From positions 16,699,121 to 16,763,120 of the forward strand of contig OU342808.1 of the NCBI GenBank assembly GCA_910591455.2: a DNA stretch of 64,000 nt, read 5' to 3'. The DNA is from Pholis gunnellus (taxonomy: Eukaryota > Chordata > Actinopteri > Perciformes > Pholidae). Position 1 is the stretch's first letter, and each line of letters begins with the position of its first letter. Below are positions 23,323 through 39,800 of the stretch, piece by piece. Below the pieces are notes generated by a model that worked only from the letters and a program-made list of their open reading frames with translations, was not told the DNA's origin and ran no database searches. The translations under genes and the position numbers were made by a program.

Positions 23323-24151
23323 TTATGAGTTCTTCTGTGAGATTTTGATGGTGACTGCCTTGACTTCTGTGTACTCCTGAAGAGCATATTCCCCCCTGAA
23401 ATAAAAAAAAGAACACCACTGATCATGTGAGGAACATTACATGAGCAATAGTTACCAGTAGAGTTGCAATGTTACAAGTACAGACCTACATGTAGCTGTG
23501 TTGTGGACGTATATACATTGAGTATAAAAGGCTGTTACCATGTTTGTAGTACCAACGAGGACGTCATTTCCTCTGGGGATGGGCTCACATCTCAAAATCC
23601 TATTTTGTCCCACTCACTTTTACGGTTTTTGATTAATTCACTAAAATAACTCTTGGTGGAGGTTATTGTATATATGTATTATTTTGCTGTTTTTATTTCA
23701 TGTAATTCACCTAAAATATATGCAAGCAATTATCTTCAATCAAAGATAATGCAGCAAAGGGTAGAGCACTTTAAAATATTGACAGAAATACAATATTATT
23801 TATTGACGTTTTAAATACATTTGACAGTCTAAAATGTTGGTAAAAAAACACAACAATATTGATAACCAATTCAATCATATTATATTATCAACTAGATGAA
23901 CAAAATAACATAATGAAGAAAACAACATTTATATTATGTATAGCCACATGGTTGAATGCATTTATTGTAAACCACTTTGGATAAAAGCATCAGCTAAGTA
24001 AATGTCCCACCTCGGAAACCAAACATCGAGCACCAGCCAAGCTAAAGTGGAGATACTATATGATGGTTTTACTCACAGTTCCCTCCCGTTCCCAGACATC
24101 TTGAAGCCACCAAAGGGACACTGAACACTCATGGCATTGTAGCAGTTCACC
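23323..24151 (-). pseudogene. aldh1a1-like remnant: last two coding exons only
   Basis: Two minus-strand exons, 24151-24077 and 23395-23323, join in phase to encode the C-terminus of a retinaldehyde dehydrogenase of the ALDH1A family. The first gives VNCYNAMSVQCPFGGFKMSG and ends in GNGREL across the junction; the second gives GEYALQEYTEVKAVTIKISQ and KNS-stop. Splice signals are intact (acceptors TTTTTTTAG and TTATTTCAG, donor GTGAGT), and the leading G fits the usual TG|G tryptophan split. QCPFGG, GNGREL and KISQKNS match ALDH1A1 rather than ALDH1A2, which has QSPFGG, GREM and KIPQKNS. Position and strand between TMC and ANXA1 match human ALDH1A1. I find none of the other exons (catalytic Cys, Rossmann fold) on the minus strand up to 33.8 kb. 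The gene therefore looks truncated, although what remains is undamaged. Confidence 0.85.
23965..24004 (+). mobile_element. Retroposon 3' tail-like motif
   Basis: The sequence around ACTTTGGATAAAAGC followed by ATCAGCTAAG resembles the 3' tail shared by many teleost LINE/SINE copies (CGCTTTGGATAAAAGCGTCT type). It lies inside the intron between the two aldh1a1-like exons. The assignment is from memory of the motif only. Confidence 0.5.
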
Positions 24152-24226
24152 CTAAAAAAAGAAACAATAGTTTCACCTCATTCCATAAAATCGCCAACCA
24201 TTTTACACAAGCCATTACTATGTGGC

Positions 24227-24277
24227 AAAATGAAAATGTTATATATATATTTTATATATATATAACATTTTCATTTT
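24227..24277. repeat. Perfect AT-rich palindrome, 24-bp arms
   Basis: The left arm 24227-24250 (AAAATGAAAATGTTATATAT then ATAT) is the exact reverse complement of 24254-24277, with a TTT loop. It sits 75 bp upstream, in the minus-strand sense, of the first surviving aldh1a1-like exon. Confidence 0.95.
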
Positions 24278-26209
24278 ACACATAACTTTGTCTGGTGTGC
24301 CTTTAATCTTGGCTGTCTGGAAATACACACATCTGTTTGATAACTATCCCGGGGACAACATGGTCTCTGTAATTAAACCTTGTCAAACAATGAAAAGATC
24401 AGCAGAATTGTGCTTGGTGTCGCAAAACGCAGTAGAAACTGTCTTTCCATAATGTATAGCTCCATTTTGTCAAACAGTTGACTGTGAAGGCGATGTATTG
24501 GGATAGTTAAACAGTAAGTTGTGAAAACTGGAGCACTAAATAATATTTATCCACGTTCTGCTTGCTAATGCATGTGAGTCTTATGCCTAAGTGTGGAACT
24601 GGTATTCATTTTTTATCAAAACGTACAGCATCATTGTCACAGAGGACATAGTCTGTCTAGTTTAGCCACATATTGAGCAGGTATACTTCATTTAAATTTG
24701 TTGGCATTATGTGTGTGTGTGGCTGTTAGGGCTATAACACTCTTGGTTTCATGTTTAATACGAGCAACACATTCTCCTTCTAGACACTTCTCCGTCTGGC
24801 TCCGCAGAGTCAGTGTGTGTCGGCTCTGTCTGCCAGGTCCGGACCGCCTCAGCCTGGAGAGGATGTGGACCATCGGGTCAAAGGAGCTGTCGCTCGGCCT
24901 GACAGCACCGGGTGTCCCACAGTTGAGCTTGAGCTAAATTGACGGTTTGACGGAGAGTGATTAAGAGAGGGGAAAGAACGGAATGAAAGATGGAAAGTTA
25001 GAGAACTGGGGAGGAGGATGTAATACAGGCATGACTAGGGGGATGAAGGCAGTAGAGAGAAGAATAGAAGATATTGACAATGAAAAAAAGGAAGAAACTT
25101 ATAGCTTTGATAATGAAAGTAGAGGCCACAAGTCAAATATTATATACTTAAGATAAAATATAAAGAATGAAAGCTGCTAAAATGAAAGGGAAATAAATCT
25201 GTCAGGAATGTTTGGCAGATGTTTATTTTGTGATAAAAGTTTGAACTTAAAAAACTATGGCTGGCAATCCGTTTGTATGTGTAACCAGCAGCTGCATGAA
25301 CATGCATTTAATAATCTTGTATTGTTTTAGGGTGTCAGAAAGGTTCAGCTTTCATTTTTTAGTCGTCCTGATGTTGCATTGGACTGTAATAGATTGTTAG
25401 ATGTTCTTGTTATTTTGTCCACACTTCCTAAGTGTTGTGGTTGTGATGATGTATATGAGGATTTGACTGATGCTTGAAGCCTGAAAGCACGGACCTTAGT
25501 CCAAACCGTACGGGACATGAAGTCAGTGGAAGAGGACGGAGAGCACCCTCTTGTGACACATTACACAGATTCCATCCATCATAAAAAAGCTCTGGGGTCT
25601 GTGAGGAAGGAAGTACTCAAATCCTTCAGTTAAGTAAAAATACCAATATCACAAATTTGTATTCTGTACAAGTAAAAGCTCTTAATTCAAATAAAAAATA
25701 TTTTTTTATTTCCATCCTTATCCGTGTTTCACATTTCATAACATGACATGATACTTTTTACAAACTGCAACACACGTAATCCGACTTTGGGATGGACAGA
25801 GGGACCAGGAGAGGAGGGGCCCTTGTTGTGAATGGGTACGGTCTGTGGCCAATTGCGGTCACTGGCTGGCCGGGACGGACTCGTCCTTCACCCCGAGCCA
25901 AGTTTCTCGCCATGTGTGCCTCTCCATTGTTAGCGGGCAGCAGCTCCCTCTGCAGGGGGCCTGTAGCTGTTGATTGGGACGTCCCGTACTGTGAGCTATT
26001 CTCACCAACAGGTTCCAGAGGATCAGACCTCTCACTTCTGCCTGGCTGAGAATTTTGGTCTCTACTCTGCTCTCTACTTTTTTTTACACCAAAGTTACAA
26101 AGGATACTGCATTGTGAGTTTTCTATCAAAATTGTTTGCCATATTTCTTGTTTTTTTCTTCGTTTCATTTGGTCCTCTTTTTCACCCTCTAGCTGCATCT
26201 TTTAACAGT

Positions 26210-26408
<199 letters not shown>

Positions 26409-26432
26409 AGTATTTAGAGTTTACCTGGCAAG

Positions 26433-30507
<4,075 letters not shown>

Positions 30508-32178
30508 ACCAAATTATGTTATGTGTGGATTGTTTTGGAACTTCACCACAGTCTCATTATTGTTTTTATTAGCCACCATATTTGGCTAACCTTGCTACAG
30601 AGATACAGTTCCTCTTATATTACTGCTCTCAGACTGGAGATTCTTCTTGGCAAATGTGGTCAAGTCCACATACGAACAACAAAAGGGAAATATACTGTAT
30701 GTACAAAATGTTTCTAATAGCTGGACAATAACTTCATGTTTGCATTGAACACAATATTTAAGACGCTGGAGGGTCATTCAAAGTCCTTCTGTGCCTTCAC
30801 TTTCAAAAGGGTATAGAGTCCCTCAGCCTTCCTGTCCCACCACATTGAAAATGAAGATGAAAACAGACCCTCATTAAAAGCCTTTATCTTAAGTTATTAG
30901 TTAGAGTTAACGTCTGAGGGAGGGAGAGAGAGGGTGTTTCAGATTGATGATCAGCGCTTCAGGTCTCAAACTGTGTTCAGTCAGGGTTCATCCATATTCT
31001 CGTCAGCCCCCCCCCCCCCCCCCTCCTCCTCCTCCTCCTCGCTTCAACTTCTCTCCTCCAACTCTCCTATCACCTCCTCATCAGTTCCTTTCATGCCCTC
31101 ATCCCCCTCATGTCCCCGTCTTCTTCCTGTCCTTATCCCTCTTCCCTATAGCTTCTCCTCCTCTTTAATCGTATCTTCAAAGCAAACACTGTTTTGCTAA
31201 GTGCTCAAATCTTCAAAGTCTCACCCAGTGGCTCTCTGAGAAATGATGCAAATATATATGAAGAGTTCCCCGTCTTTTTGAACATCCTCCCCCTCACTCT
31301 CCATACTGTGACCTCCCACACACTGATTAGATGCAGTCCCAGACATCTTTGAGGGTGGTAAAGAGGACAGCAGAGTGTGAAATCAGGCATTTATCATTTC
31401 ATGAGCTAAATGTAAAGAAGCATGGCCATATGGACAAAAGAGGAGTCTGACAGAATTAGTCATCCTTAAATGGAAAGTTTGAAAGTTGTGTTCATGAGAG
31501 TGTTATGTGTTATGTGTAGACATAAGCAAAATAAAATATGCAAATTACATATCTTGTGAAGTTCAAATTTTTAAACGAAAATATATTTGCATATTGCGTA
31601 TTCCTGAATTCTGGATTTTTTCGTTTAGGGAAAAGGAATGGTAACAATTTTAAAACATGTATGACGAGGATCATCAAAATATGTTGTCAAAGTTGGACAA
31701 ATCAAGTGAGGAATAGCGGTTATTATTCTTGTGTTGATGCTAACTGCAGAAAATACTGGTTCAGTGGTCCTCACACAGTATTAAAGTGAATAAATATTGA
31801 CTTTAGTAGAATCATCACATTTCTTTGGTTTGTGGTTTTGAGTGAAATGTCTCAACAACTGATTGATGATTGTCTTTTTTTTTTTTTATAATTGTAAACG
31901 TGTTAAATAACTTCTTGAAATGTCTGATCTCATCATTATATTATTTTTAGGAAAATAATAGAATAAGTGTCTCTTGTTAAGAACAGATGTAGTAAAATAT
32001 ATACAGTAAATATCGTCAAGTTAAACTGTATTTTGAATGTCAACTTCTAACAATATCTTGCTGAATATTATTCCATCTGAAGTAGTATGCTGCTGTGGTG
32101 AAATAAATTCCTGTACCATAAATGCTGCTTTAGCGCAAGAATGTCCCCTTGCGGGATTAATAAAGTAACTATCTATCC

Positions 32179-32253
<75 letters not shown>

Positions 32254-33811
32254 CACCTATCTATCTATCTATCCATCTATCTATACTTACAGTATAACTT
32301 ATACTTGTAACTTGAAAATAAAAAGGGAAATGATTAAACTCTGTGTTGCTGTAGCAGTATTTTTTAAAGCCAAATATGTAATATTAAAGTTCTTACTATA
32401 AAAGTACTGTAACTCTTGTCCTCATTGACTTAAAAGAAATGCCATCACTGTCTCATGACTGCAGGCCTTCATTTACTGTATTAAAGGCATCATTTCCAGT
32501 TTGCCTGTGTGTGTGTGTGGTCATGTATACAAATCAGTGAATTTGTTTGCGTAGATTAATTACCAATACAAACTGGATGAGACCTCGGCCCTCTCATCAA
32601 CCCTGATCCCTCTCCGTGTACTCTCTGTGTCTTTGTCTCTCACTTTGTTCTAGTCCACGGAGCTCACAGTTTGATTTAAACTACGGCCGTCATTGAAGAA
32701 TAACAAATCACAGTGAACATGTGCTGACTGGCCGCTGATCTAAAGCAGCCAATAAAACCTAGCACGCGAAGCAAGGAATCATGGCTCTAACGTGGCGTAA
32801 CACAGAGAAGCACTGGTGGGGCCCGCGGTTTAATGATGAACAATCAACATTGGGCCCAATTGCAGACAAAAGAGGGTGTCTTATAGAAAGTGTTATCAGC
32901 GCTGACATGCCACCCTGCCAAATGTTTCAGTTTGAAGCCTCAACTCTGCTGTGACTGTTTTAGTCTGAGTCTAGCCCTAGTGAGACAAAACAAGCCATTG
33001 AACAGTGATAAACACATTCATCTCTACATAACTCCTCAGCTAAATTATTGCTTCTCCACACATAGTCACCTAAAGTACCATAGAAACATATGAAGGGAAA
33101 GAAAGCATTGGAGGCCTAGTTCATTTGATTCATTAACACCTACAGATCTCAAAAATCTGCTATTTCCTCCTGCAAACTTTTTAATACAGGTTTCAATACA
33201 TTATGTCATGAAGCTCTAATTTTAGTAAACCTGCTGCCGGTCTGGAAAAAGAAAACAACCACAGGACAGACCCATTGCGTGATTGAGTGTTCATTCCCGG
33301 TCATGGGATATGACCCCATAATAGTATAGAAATAGGAACAGGTCATGGGCCCTGAAGATGTAACCTCTCTAATGGGCTACAAACTCGTTGCCTTGTCCCA
33401 CATACAATAGGAGGGCTAACTGAATGACCAACTGACTTCCTATTTGCCTCTTGAGTTACACATGGGGCCCTGTATTGTGGGGGCCTCATTCTATAGACCC
33501 AGGCAGGCAGCACCTATTAACAAACTGCACGCAAATGCCCTGAATGCAACTGTCAGCTGCCCAATAGTGATGTCGCCTGTTCAGAAGGTCACCTATTATT
33601 CAACAGTTTACACCGCAAGCATCGCCTTTCCAGCCCACGCACAGTTTAATTCATTGACCCATCACCATCTTTCCTATTCTTATCGAACATCCGGAATATA
33701 GCCATAGAAAAAGCACCTAAGGTCATCACTGAGGTCACAAGTACACCAAACCTATTTTATATCACCCATCCCTCAATGTGACTACTTTAATCCACTATTG
33801 TACACGAGACT
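30508..33811. other. Convergent spacer between cyp1d1 and the kinesin gene
   Basis: cyp1d1 (+) and the kinesin (-) end towards each other here. It contains a poly-C run followed by CTC repeats (31009-31040), a LINE-like tail with a (TATC)n repeat (32130-32284), and otherwise unique-looking AT-rich sequence. The segment 32560-32880 is more balanced in base composition and could be a conserved non-coding element, but nothing proves it. Confidence 0.5.
32130..32284 (+). mobile_element. LINE 3' tail with (TATC)n end
   Basis: GAATGTCCCCTTGCGGGATT followed by AATAAAGTAACTATCTATCC and a TATC array closely resembles the 3' end of abundant teleost LINE copies, which end in CCCCTGCGGGATCAATAAAG and a TATC repeat. 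Only the tail is present, as in a 5'-truncated insertion. Confidence 0.7.
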
Positions 33812-36800
33812 TCAAATGTCCTCCTCTTCCACTGTCTGTCCTGACCTCAGCTTCATGATCACCTGTCAGAAACAGAAATGGAAAAATGAATCAGAAATAT
33901 ATTTAGCGTGACTGTTTCAATGTGGCCATTACATTATTTGTGTTTTATTCTACATATATATTCATGTATTGCAACACATCACAGTGACCACGCACCTCTT
34001 TCAGCTGGGCAATCTCTTTGTTTTCCACATTTCTCTGGGCATTGTTGGTTATGGCCTTCACTCTTGTTGCATAACTGGAAGGTTCAGGGAGTTCAGGGTT
34101 TATTTAGGAGTCTGTTAGCATTACGGTATTGAAAAAGATAAATCTCTAATTTTCTCTTACATTAGAGATGTAAGCGTCTCATCAAGGTTGCACTCTGAAG
34201 GAGAGATATTCACGATCATGAGGGTTTTGGCATTTCCACCCAGGGAGTCCTGCATCACCTGAGAGGGATGAAAAGCACAGGTCACATTTGGCTGAGCTGC
34301 ATGTCCACGTTACAGTCCATGACCACACAGAAGCAGCTTTTTGTTCATTAATATAGTTTTTATGATTTGTGTCTGAGGTCAACAACGTTTGATTTCAGTC
34401 AAAGTCCCAAATATACTGCTCTTATTTCATTACCTGTGTCAGCTTGCTATTCCTGTACGGAACATGGGGCAGCTCAGCAGACAAGGCTGAGATCACATCA
34501 CCCAGGGCACTCAGAGACTTGTTAATGGAGTTAGCCTCCTGCAGAGGAGGGGAGAGGAGAATGTAAAGAGGCCACGAGGAACATCTGATTCTGATCGATT
34601 ATCCTTACAATCCCTGGACGGTGCAATCAAAACATGACATATGAGCAAACCTTTAGCTGGTGGTCCTTGGCACCAGTCTTGGCTGCTCTCTCACTGCCTG
34701 CCAGGTCCACGAGGCTAAGCTTGCCGGTGCTCACACTCCCATTGGTCAGACTCCTGCTCTCCACCATGATGCAAACAATGAGATGGGAGCGGGAACTCTC
34801 CAGATTCATCTCTTGGGAAACATACACAACATAAAAGGCTCTGAATGATGGGTTACACTGTGGCTGCAAATAGCAATTATTATCTCATTATGATGAGTTC
34901 AAATAGTTGATTTTTTTATGGCTAAAAGTCAGAAATCCAAAATAATTAAGAGTAAAAAATCATACAAAACAAAAAGATGGCAAATTTGAGAAAACTACTT
35001 AAATTATTAAATGATTGTAATTAATCATTTAATTGTTCACATCGAGTCAAATTGTTTATGATTGAAGATGGAAGAAAACTGTATGATTACAAATAAAAAA
35101 ACATTATTTAAATTAAGTAAAAATATTATTATAAACATCAATATAACACTACTATTGTTAGTTATTTATTACCATCCCTCCCATAGTTCTTAGTGCTTGT
35201 AGGCGAACGTGGCAAGGGCAGCGTAATGTGGGACAACTAGCAAAATCGCGGAGTAACCAGCAGCAGTAACTAGGTTACCGGTTCTGTAAGCACGACGAGT
35301 AGCTGACGGATGTGTCAATCACGCTAGAGATAAGAAAAGTATTTAGTTTGAGGAGCTGAAATTGGATTATTTGGAGAAGAGCTATACATGATGCTGTCAT
35401 GACTCTACTGTAAAGAATTGGAATCAGTTTATTTTATTCTGCAGACCTGTTGGCTACGATATTTATATGGATCCGCATATTGTTGACACTGTGAGCACAC
35501 TAGTGTTGCTATTTGTGTTTTGTGAATTGAATATTGGCGTTTGTGTGTCCTTGCTGGTATGTTATGTACGTGGCAGATGGTGGGGCGGAATAATTGTTTT
35601 TCTCCTTAAGCAGCAGCAGTGTATGCACGCATAGTGCCTGAAAGAATTTTAAGTGTGTAAAGAGTGTGTATTAGTAATTGTTGTGAATCATTTTGAACTT
35701 TTCTTAGTGCTCCCTATGACTAAAACAGTAGGTGCATCCTGTAATGACTCTGGTGACCTGAGTGCATCTATAAAACAAAGGGTCTCCTCTTCCTACAGGA
35801 TGCTGATTCACAGTTTGGCTGCTCGGCCACTCACCGCCCAGTCCAGTAATGATGTACCTAGCTGCCGCCCCGCCACACTGACTGAAACTAACACGATTAA
35901 TCCAAACCATTTAGCAGGGCCCTGTTTGAACTTGGCAGCATGGCACGGTATAGAGAACTCACTGGTGGCAGAGATGTGTCTGTTGGCGCAGGCCTGCTGG
36001 AACAGAGCGTAGAGCTCCTGGGCACTGGAGGCCTCTTTTGTCTCTGCTCCTTGGGCAAACACAACCCCTTTTCTGTTCCTCTTGATCTCCACCCGCCTGG
36101 CCGGGCCATGGGACTGGGGCTGTGCCTGGGCCTCACCGGCCGGGCTCACAAAGAGGTCCTGCAGCCTGTCACTGTACAGCTCCAGCATATAGGCCGAAAC
36201 CTGAGGTAAAGGATGAAGAAGTAGAGGAAGGAGGAGCACAGAGGGCCAGAGAGGAAGAAAGTTGAGGGAGTCGATGCAATTAATCTTAAGATTTTTCCCA
36301 TCTCCCAGATAAGATCTAATACTTTGGTGACTGTTACCTTGAAATCGAATTTGCTGCTGCTCTCCTGTATAATATCAAATATGGCATTAAAAGATCTTGG
36401 CATAATCCCGGGGTTCTTCTGTTCCTTGTCCCCCACCATGGTGAAGGTCTTCCCTGAACCCGTCTGGCCATATGCAAAGATACAGACGTTGTAACCATCG
36501 ATAGCCGACTGGATCAGCCTGTGGGGGAAAACCCATCTTAAACTGCAGCAGCATTTAAACATCTAAACATCTGTACTTTAATCACAGGTTCTCAGATGGC
36601 TCCCTTTGTGTTTTTATCAATGTGACTTAAATAAATGTTTACGTCAGGCTGGATTTGCACAAAACTATATAGTATTGGAAAACTACCTTTTTAAATGTCG
36701 TGTGAAGCAAAATATGCACATTTGGGGCCCATATTATATGTGTTATGGTACATTTGTGAATATAGTGTATTGGTCCGTGATTGGGAAGCGTAATCCCCCT

Positions 36801-39800
36801 CACCTGTTGGTGTCATGGAACAGGTCTTCCTGAGAGGCTTCAGCACCGAACACCATGTCAAACTGAAACTCCCTCGGCCCGCGAGGTGATTCCACGGTGA
36901 CAGAGAAATCGTCTATTTTCTCCACAACGGTGGTTCCACCCACCTCTGTTCGGTTCACCGGTCGAATCCGACAAAACACTCTGATTTTACCTAAAAACAA
37001 AATAAGACATACACAATAAATTACACTACGTCAAAAAGTGAGGGTTAAACTCAAACAAATGTCATACATGAATATCTAATGTGTACCTTTCATATCTTCC
37101 ACCATGTTGTAGTACTTCTTCCTCATTGTCCTTTCTGAAGTGTAGTTCTCAATCATTTTCCTTTTCTCGTCTTTAACTTGCTTTAGCTTTAAAGAAGAGC
37201 ATCACAACACACAGCTCTGATAATGGAGAATGTATGTAAAATTTGTGTAATATACAAAACTAAAGAAAAGTCAGTGCATTTGCTACAATGTAATCAAGTT
37301 GTTAATTCACAGACAATAATGAATCCAGTGTATGACATCTGAGTGCACTCAAACCAGTACATAACAGCTGCAGGCTTAGTATGTATAATGCTTCAACAGC
37401 CCACGTAACTTATGTCACATCTTAAGTTGTGATGGTATATCAAATTCACCACTGGTGTTTTGTAGTGGCACGTAAATAGACAGGGAAGGCCTACCTCCTC
37501 TGCTCCTTGTGTAATATACAGGTGGGAGGTTACCATCTCTGAGGCCTGACCTGACCTGACCTGAGATTTCGACCCGTGTGATTTAAAGACTAACCTGATC
37601 CTGCAGAAAGAGAAGTTGCTGACCAACACTCTTCACTCCCTCTGTGGTTCCTATTGTCCCTCGGCCCAAGATGTCCTCCAGTTCTGAGACAGCGTCGCAG
37701 TCTGAGTAAAACAGACATTAGAACCACTGATATAAGAGATGCACCTGTGAGCCGCTGTGGTGCAGACACCGAATCATATGTTGGACAGCAAGACTGCTCT
37801 TTAAGATTCAAGTATTACAGTTAATGATAAAAAAGACTCTTGAATGCATATAATTCCAATGTCATCAATTGGCTGCAGTCAACATATTTATTTAAGGTAT
37901 TCCTTTACCATTTGTTACAGGACTTTCTCCTGTTTTAATGCAGTCCAAAGCCAACTGAGAGACCTCGTACCCCCTCACTATTTCTTGTAGTAAAGACACA
38001 CTTGACTCATATTCATCAAACCTGAGAAGTGGAAGAAAAACATCTAAATTAATATTATATTTCAGACAATAAAAAGGATGACAATATGAAAATTGGCTCA
38101 ATTTAACCTGCCACTTGTATATTGACACTAGATGTGACTATTCTAACCAATCATTTCTTTGTTTATATCGTCAAACTGTTTTAATGATCTCTAACCCATC
38201 TTGGTCAGTGGTCTCTCTGTCATTACTGTCTTCTTTGGTCATCTGCAGGCGGTCCAGTTTGTCTCTGGCTTCGACCAGAGCGACCCGATTCTCCTCAATC
38301 ATCAGGTCCAAAAGAGCTCTGGTCTCATCCACTGTGCTGCAGATAGCATGAGCCTAGACAACAAAAACAAGTGGTATGAATACAACAAAGTCATAAAATC
38401 AAGGTGACAGAATGAAGTATCTCCTGCAGCCCACTAAACAGGGAATGCCATGTTTAAAGTAATTTGATACACAGGCAGTTAGCAGTTGGTTTATAGGCTA
38501 CATATTGAACAGCACCTTGTGTATGACAGTGGGAAGCAGAACGCTGCAGGGCGGCTGAGGGATGGGAGAAATGGGAGGAATGGGGCTCTTCTCTGCCTCC
38601 AGCAGCTCAGTGATCTCTCTCTCCCTCTGGTACAGACTCTCTTTCAGCTCCTCCAGACGGGCTTTAGCCCCCTCCAGTGGCTGATCTGACTCACTGCAGG
38701 CCTGCAGATAGAACCACCTTAAAGGGTCAGTACACCCACAAAAAAACATTTTGTCATGCAGACATTTGATACATCCACCCCTAAAACTCATTAATGTGAT
38801 AATATCAGACAGTTTGCCTGTCTTTGTAATGAGACCATTTTCTTTATATCATTCCTTTATAACGTTTTTTTTGTTGTTGGATCCTTTGCTGATACAATTA
38901 TGATCTTAAATCATGCACTTCAGATATGATCAGCAGACTGCCATTGTAACTGATTCCATCCCACCAAAGTCTGTTGTTGATCTGGAAGTCCTCTGTTCTC
39001 TGAGCTTTCCCCTTCCTCAACGACTTCCTGCTGCTCCTGTGATGATGCCGTCAACATTTCTTGAACTTTCCCTACTTCCTGTCGGGCCATTTGCAGCTCC
39101 TGCAGCGCTGATCAGTGTCACAGGGTGTTAGGAAAGGTGTTGTATGCAAAGGTCAGTGATTTTGGAGACACACATATTAATTGATGCATTCAGACTCACT
39201 GGAGGCCTGGTGGCTGTGCAGGACATCCAGCCTGTTGGAGAACAGTTCCAGCATTTTGCTCTAAAAGAAAGACCGGAACAACGTTGGTCCAATGACGACA
39301 TTGGAAATAAAACGTTGCCTGTTATACTCAAATATGGCCACAAGGATGTGCTCGAGTTCAGAGGAACACATAAGAGTTTAGGAAGCCTGCCAGATTCCTA
39401 TGCAACCTTTTCTCTATCCCACTGCAGGGCCTCCTCTTTGCTCCTCCTTCTCTCAACTCTCTGCTCTTCCTGCTGCTGCTCGTTCTGTGCAGTCAAAGCC
39501 TGCAGGAAAAAAGGACCAGGCAAGGAGAATAATACATAAATATATGCATGAAGCTGTTTAATATTTTGGCCTATAACATGACTGATGAAGTGTGGAGAAG
39601 AGATTTGAGTTTGACTGTATTTTTTAACTTTACCACTAGTGAGAACAATGTGTGCTAAAAGAGAGGGGGAGTGGGGACAGGGCAGTGAGCCAGATAATAA
39701 GGAAGAAAATGGGAAAGGGAGTTGATGGGGTTTGATATAATAGAGACACTTCGGTAAAAGGTACTGAGGGACAGACGGGCTGACCATCACTGACCGCAAC

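Noticed and set aside
24775..24935. Weak plus-strand resemblance to an early ALDH1A exon (SVW, RR, EDVD, VKGA pieces in different frames).
   Set aside because: The matches need frameshifts, lie on the opposite strand to the two real aldh exons, and are too short to exceed chance. Left as unannotated sequence.
25758..26198. A 146-codon minus-strand open frame upstream of cyp1d1.
   Set aside because: No recognisable domain and no similarity to known proteins. More likely chance in a GC-richer segment or part of a repeat.
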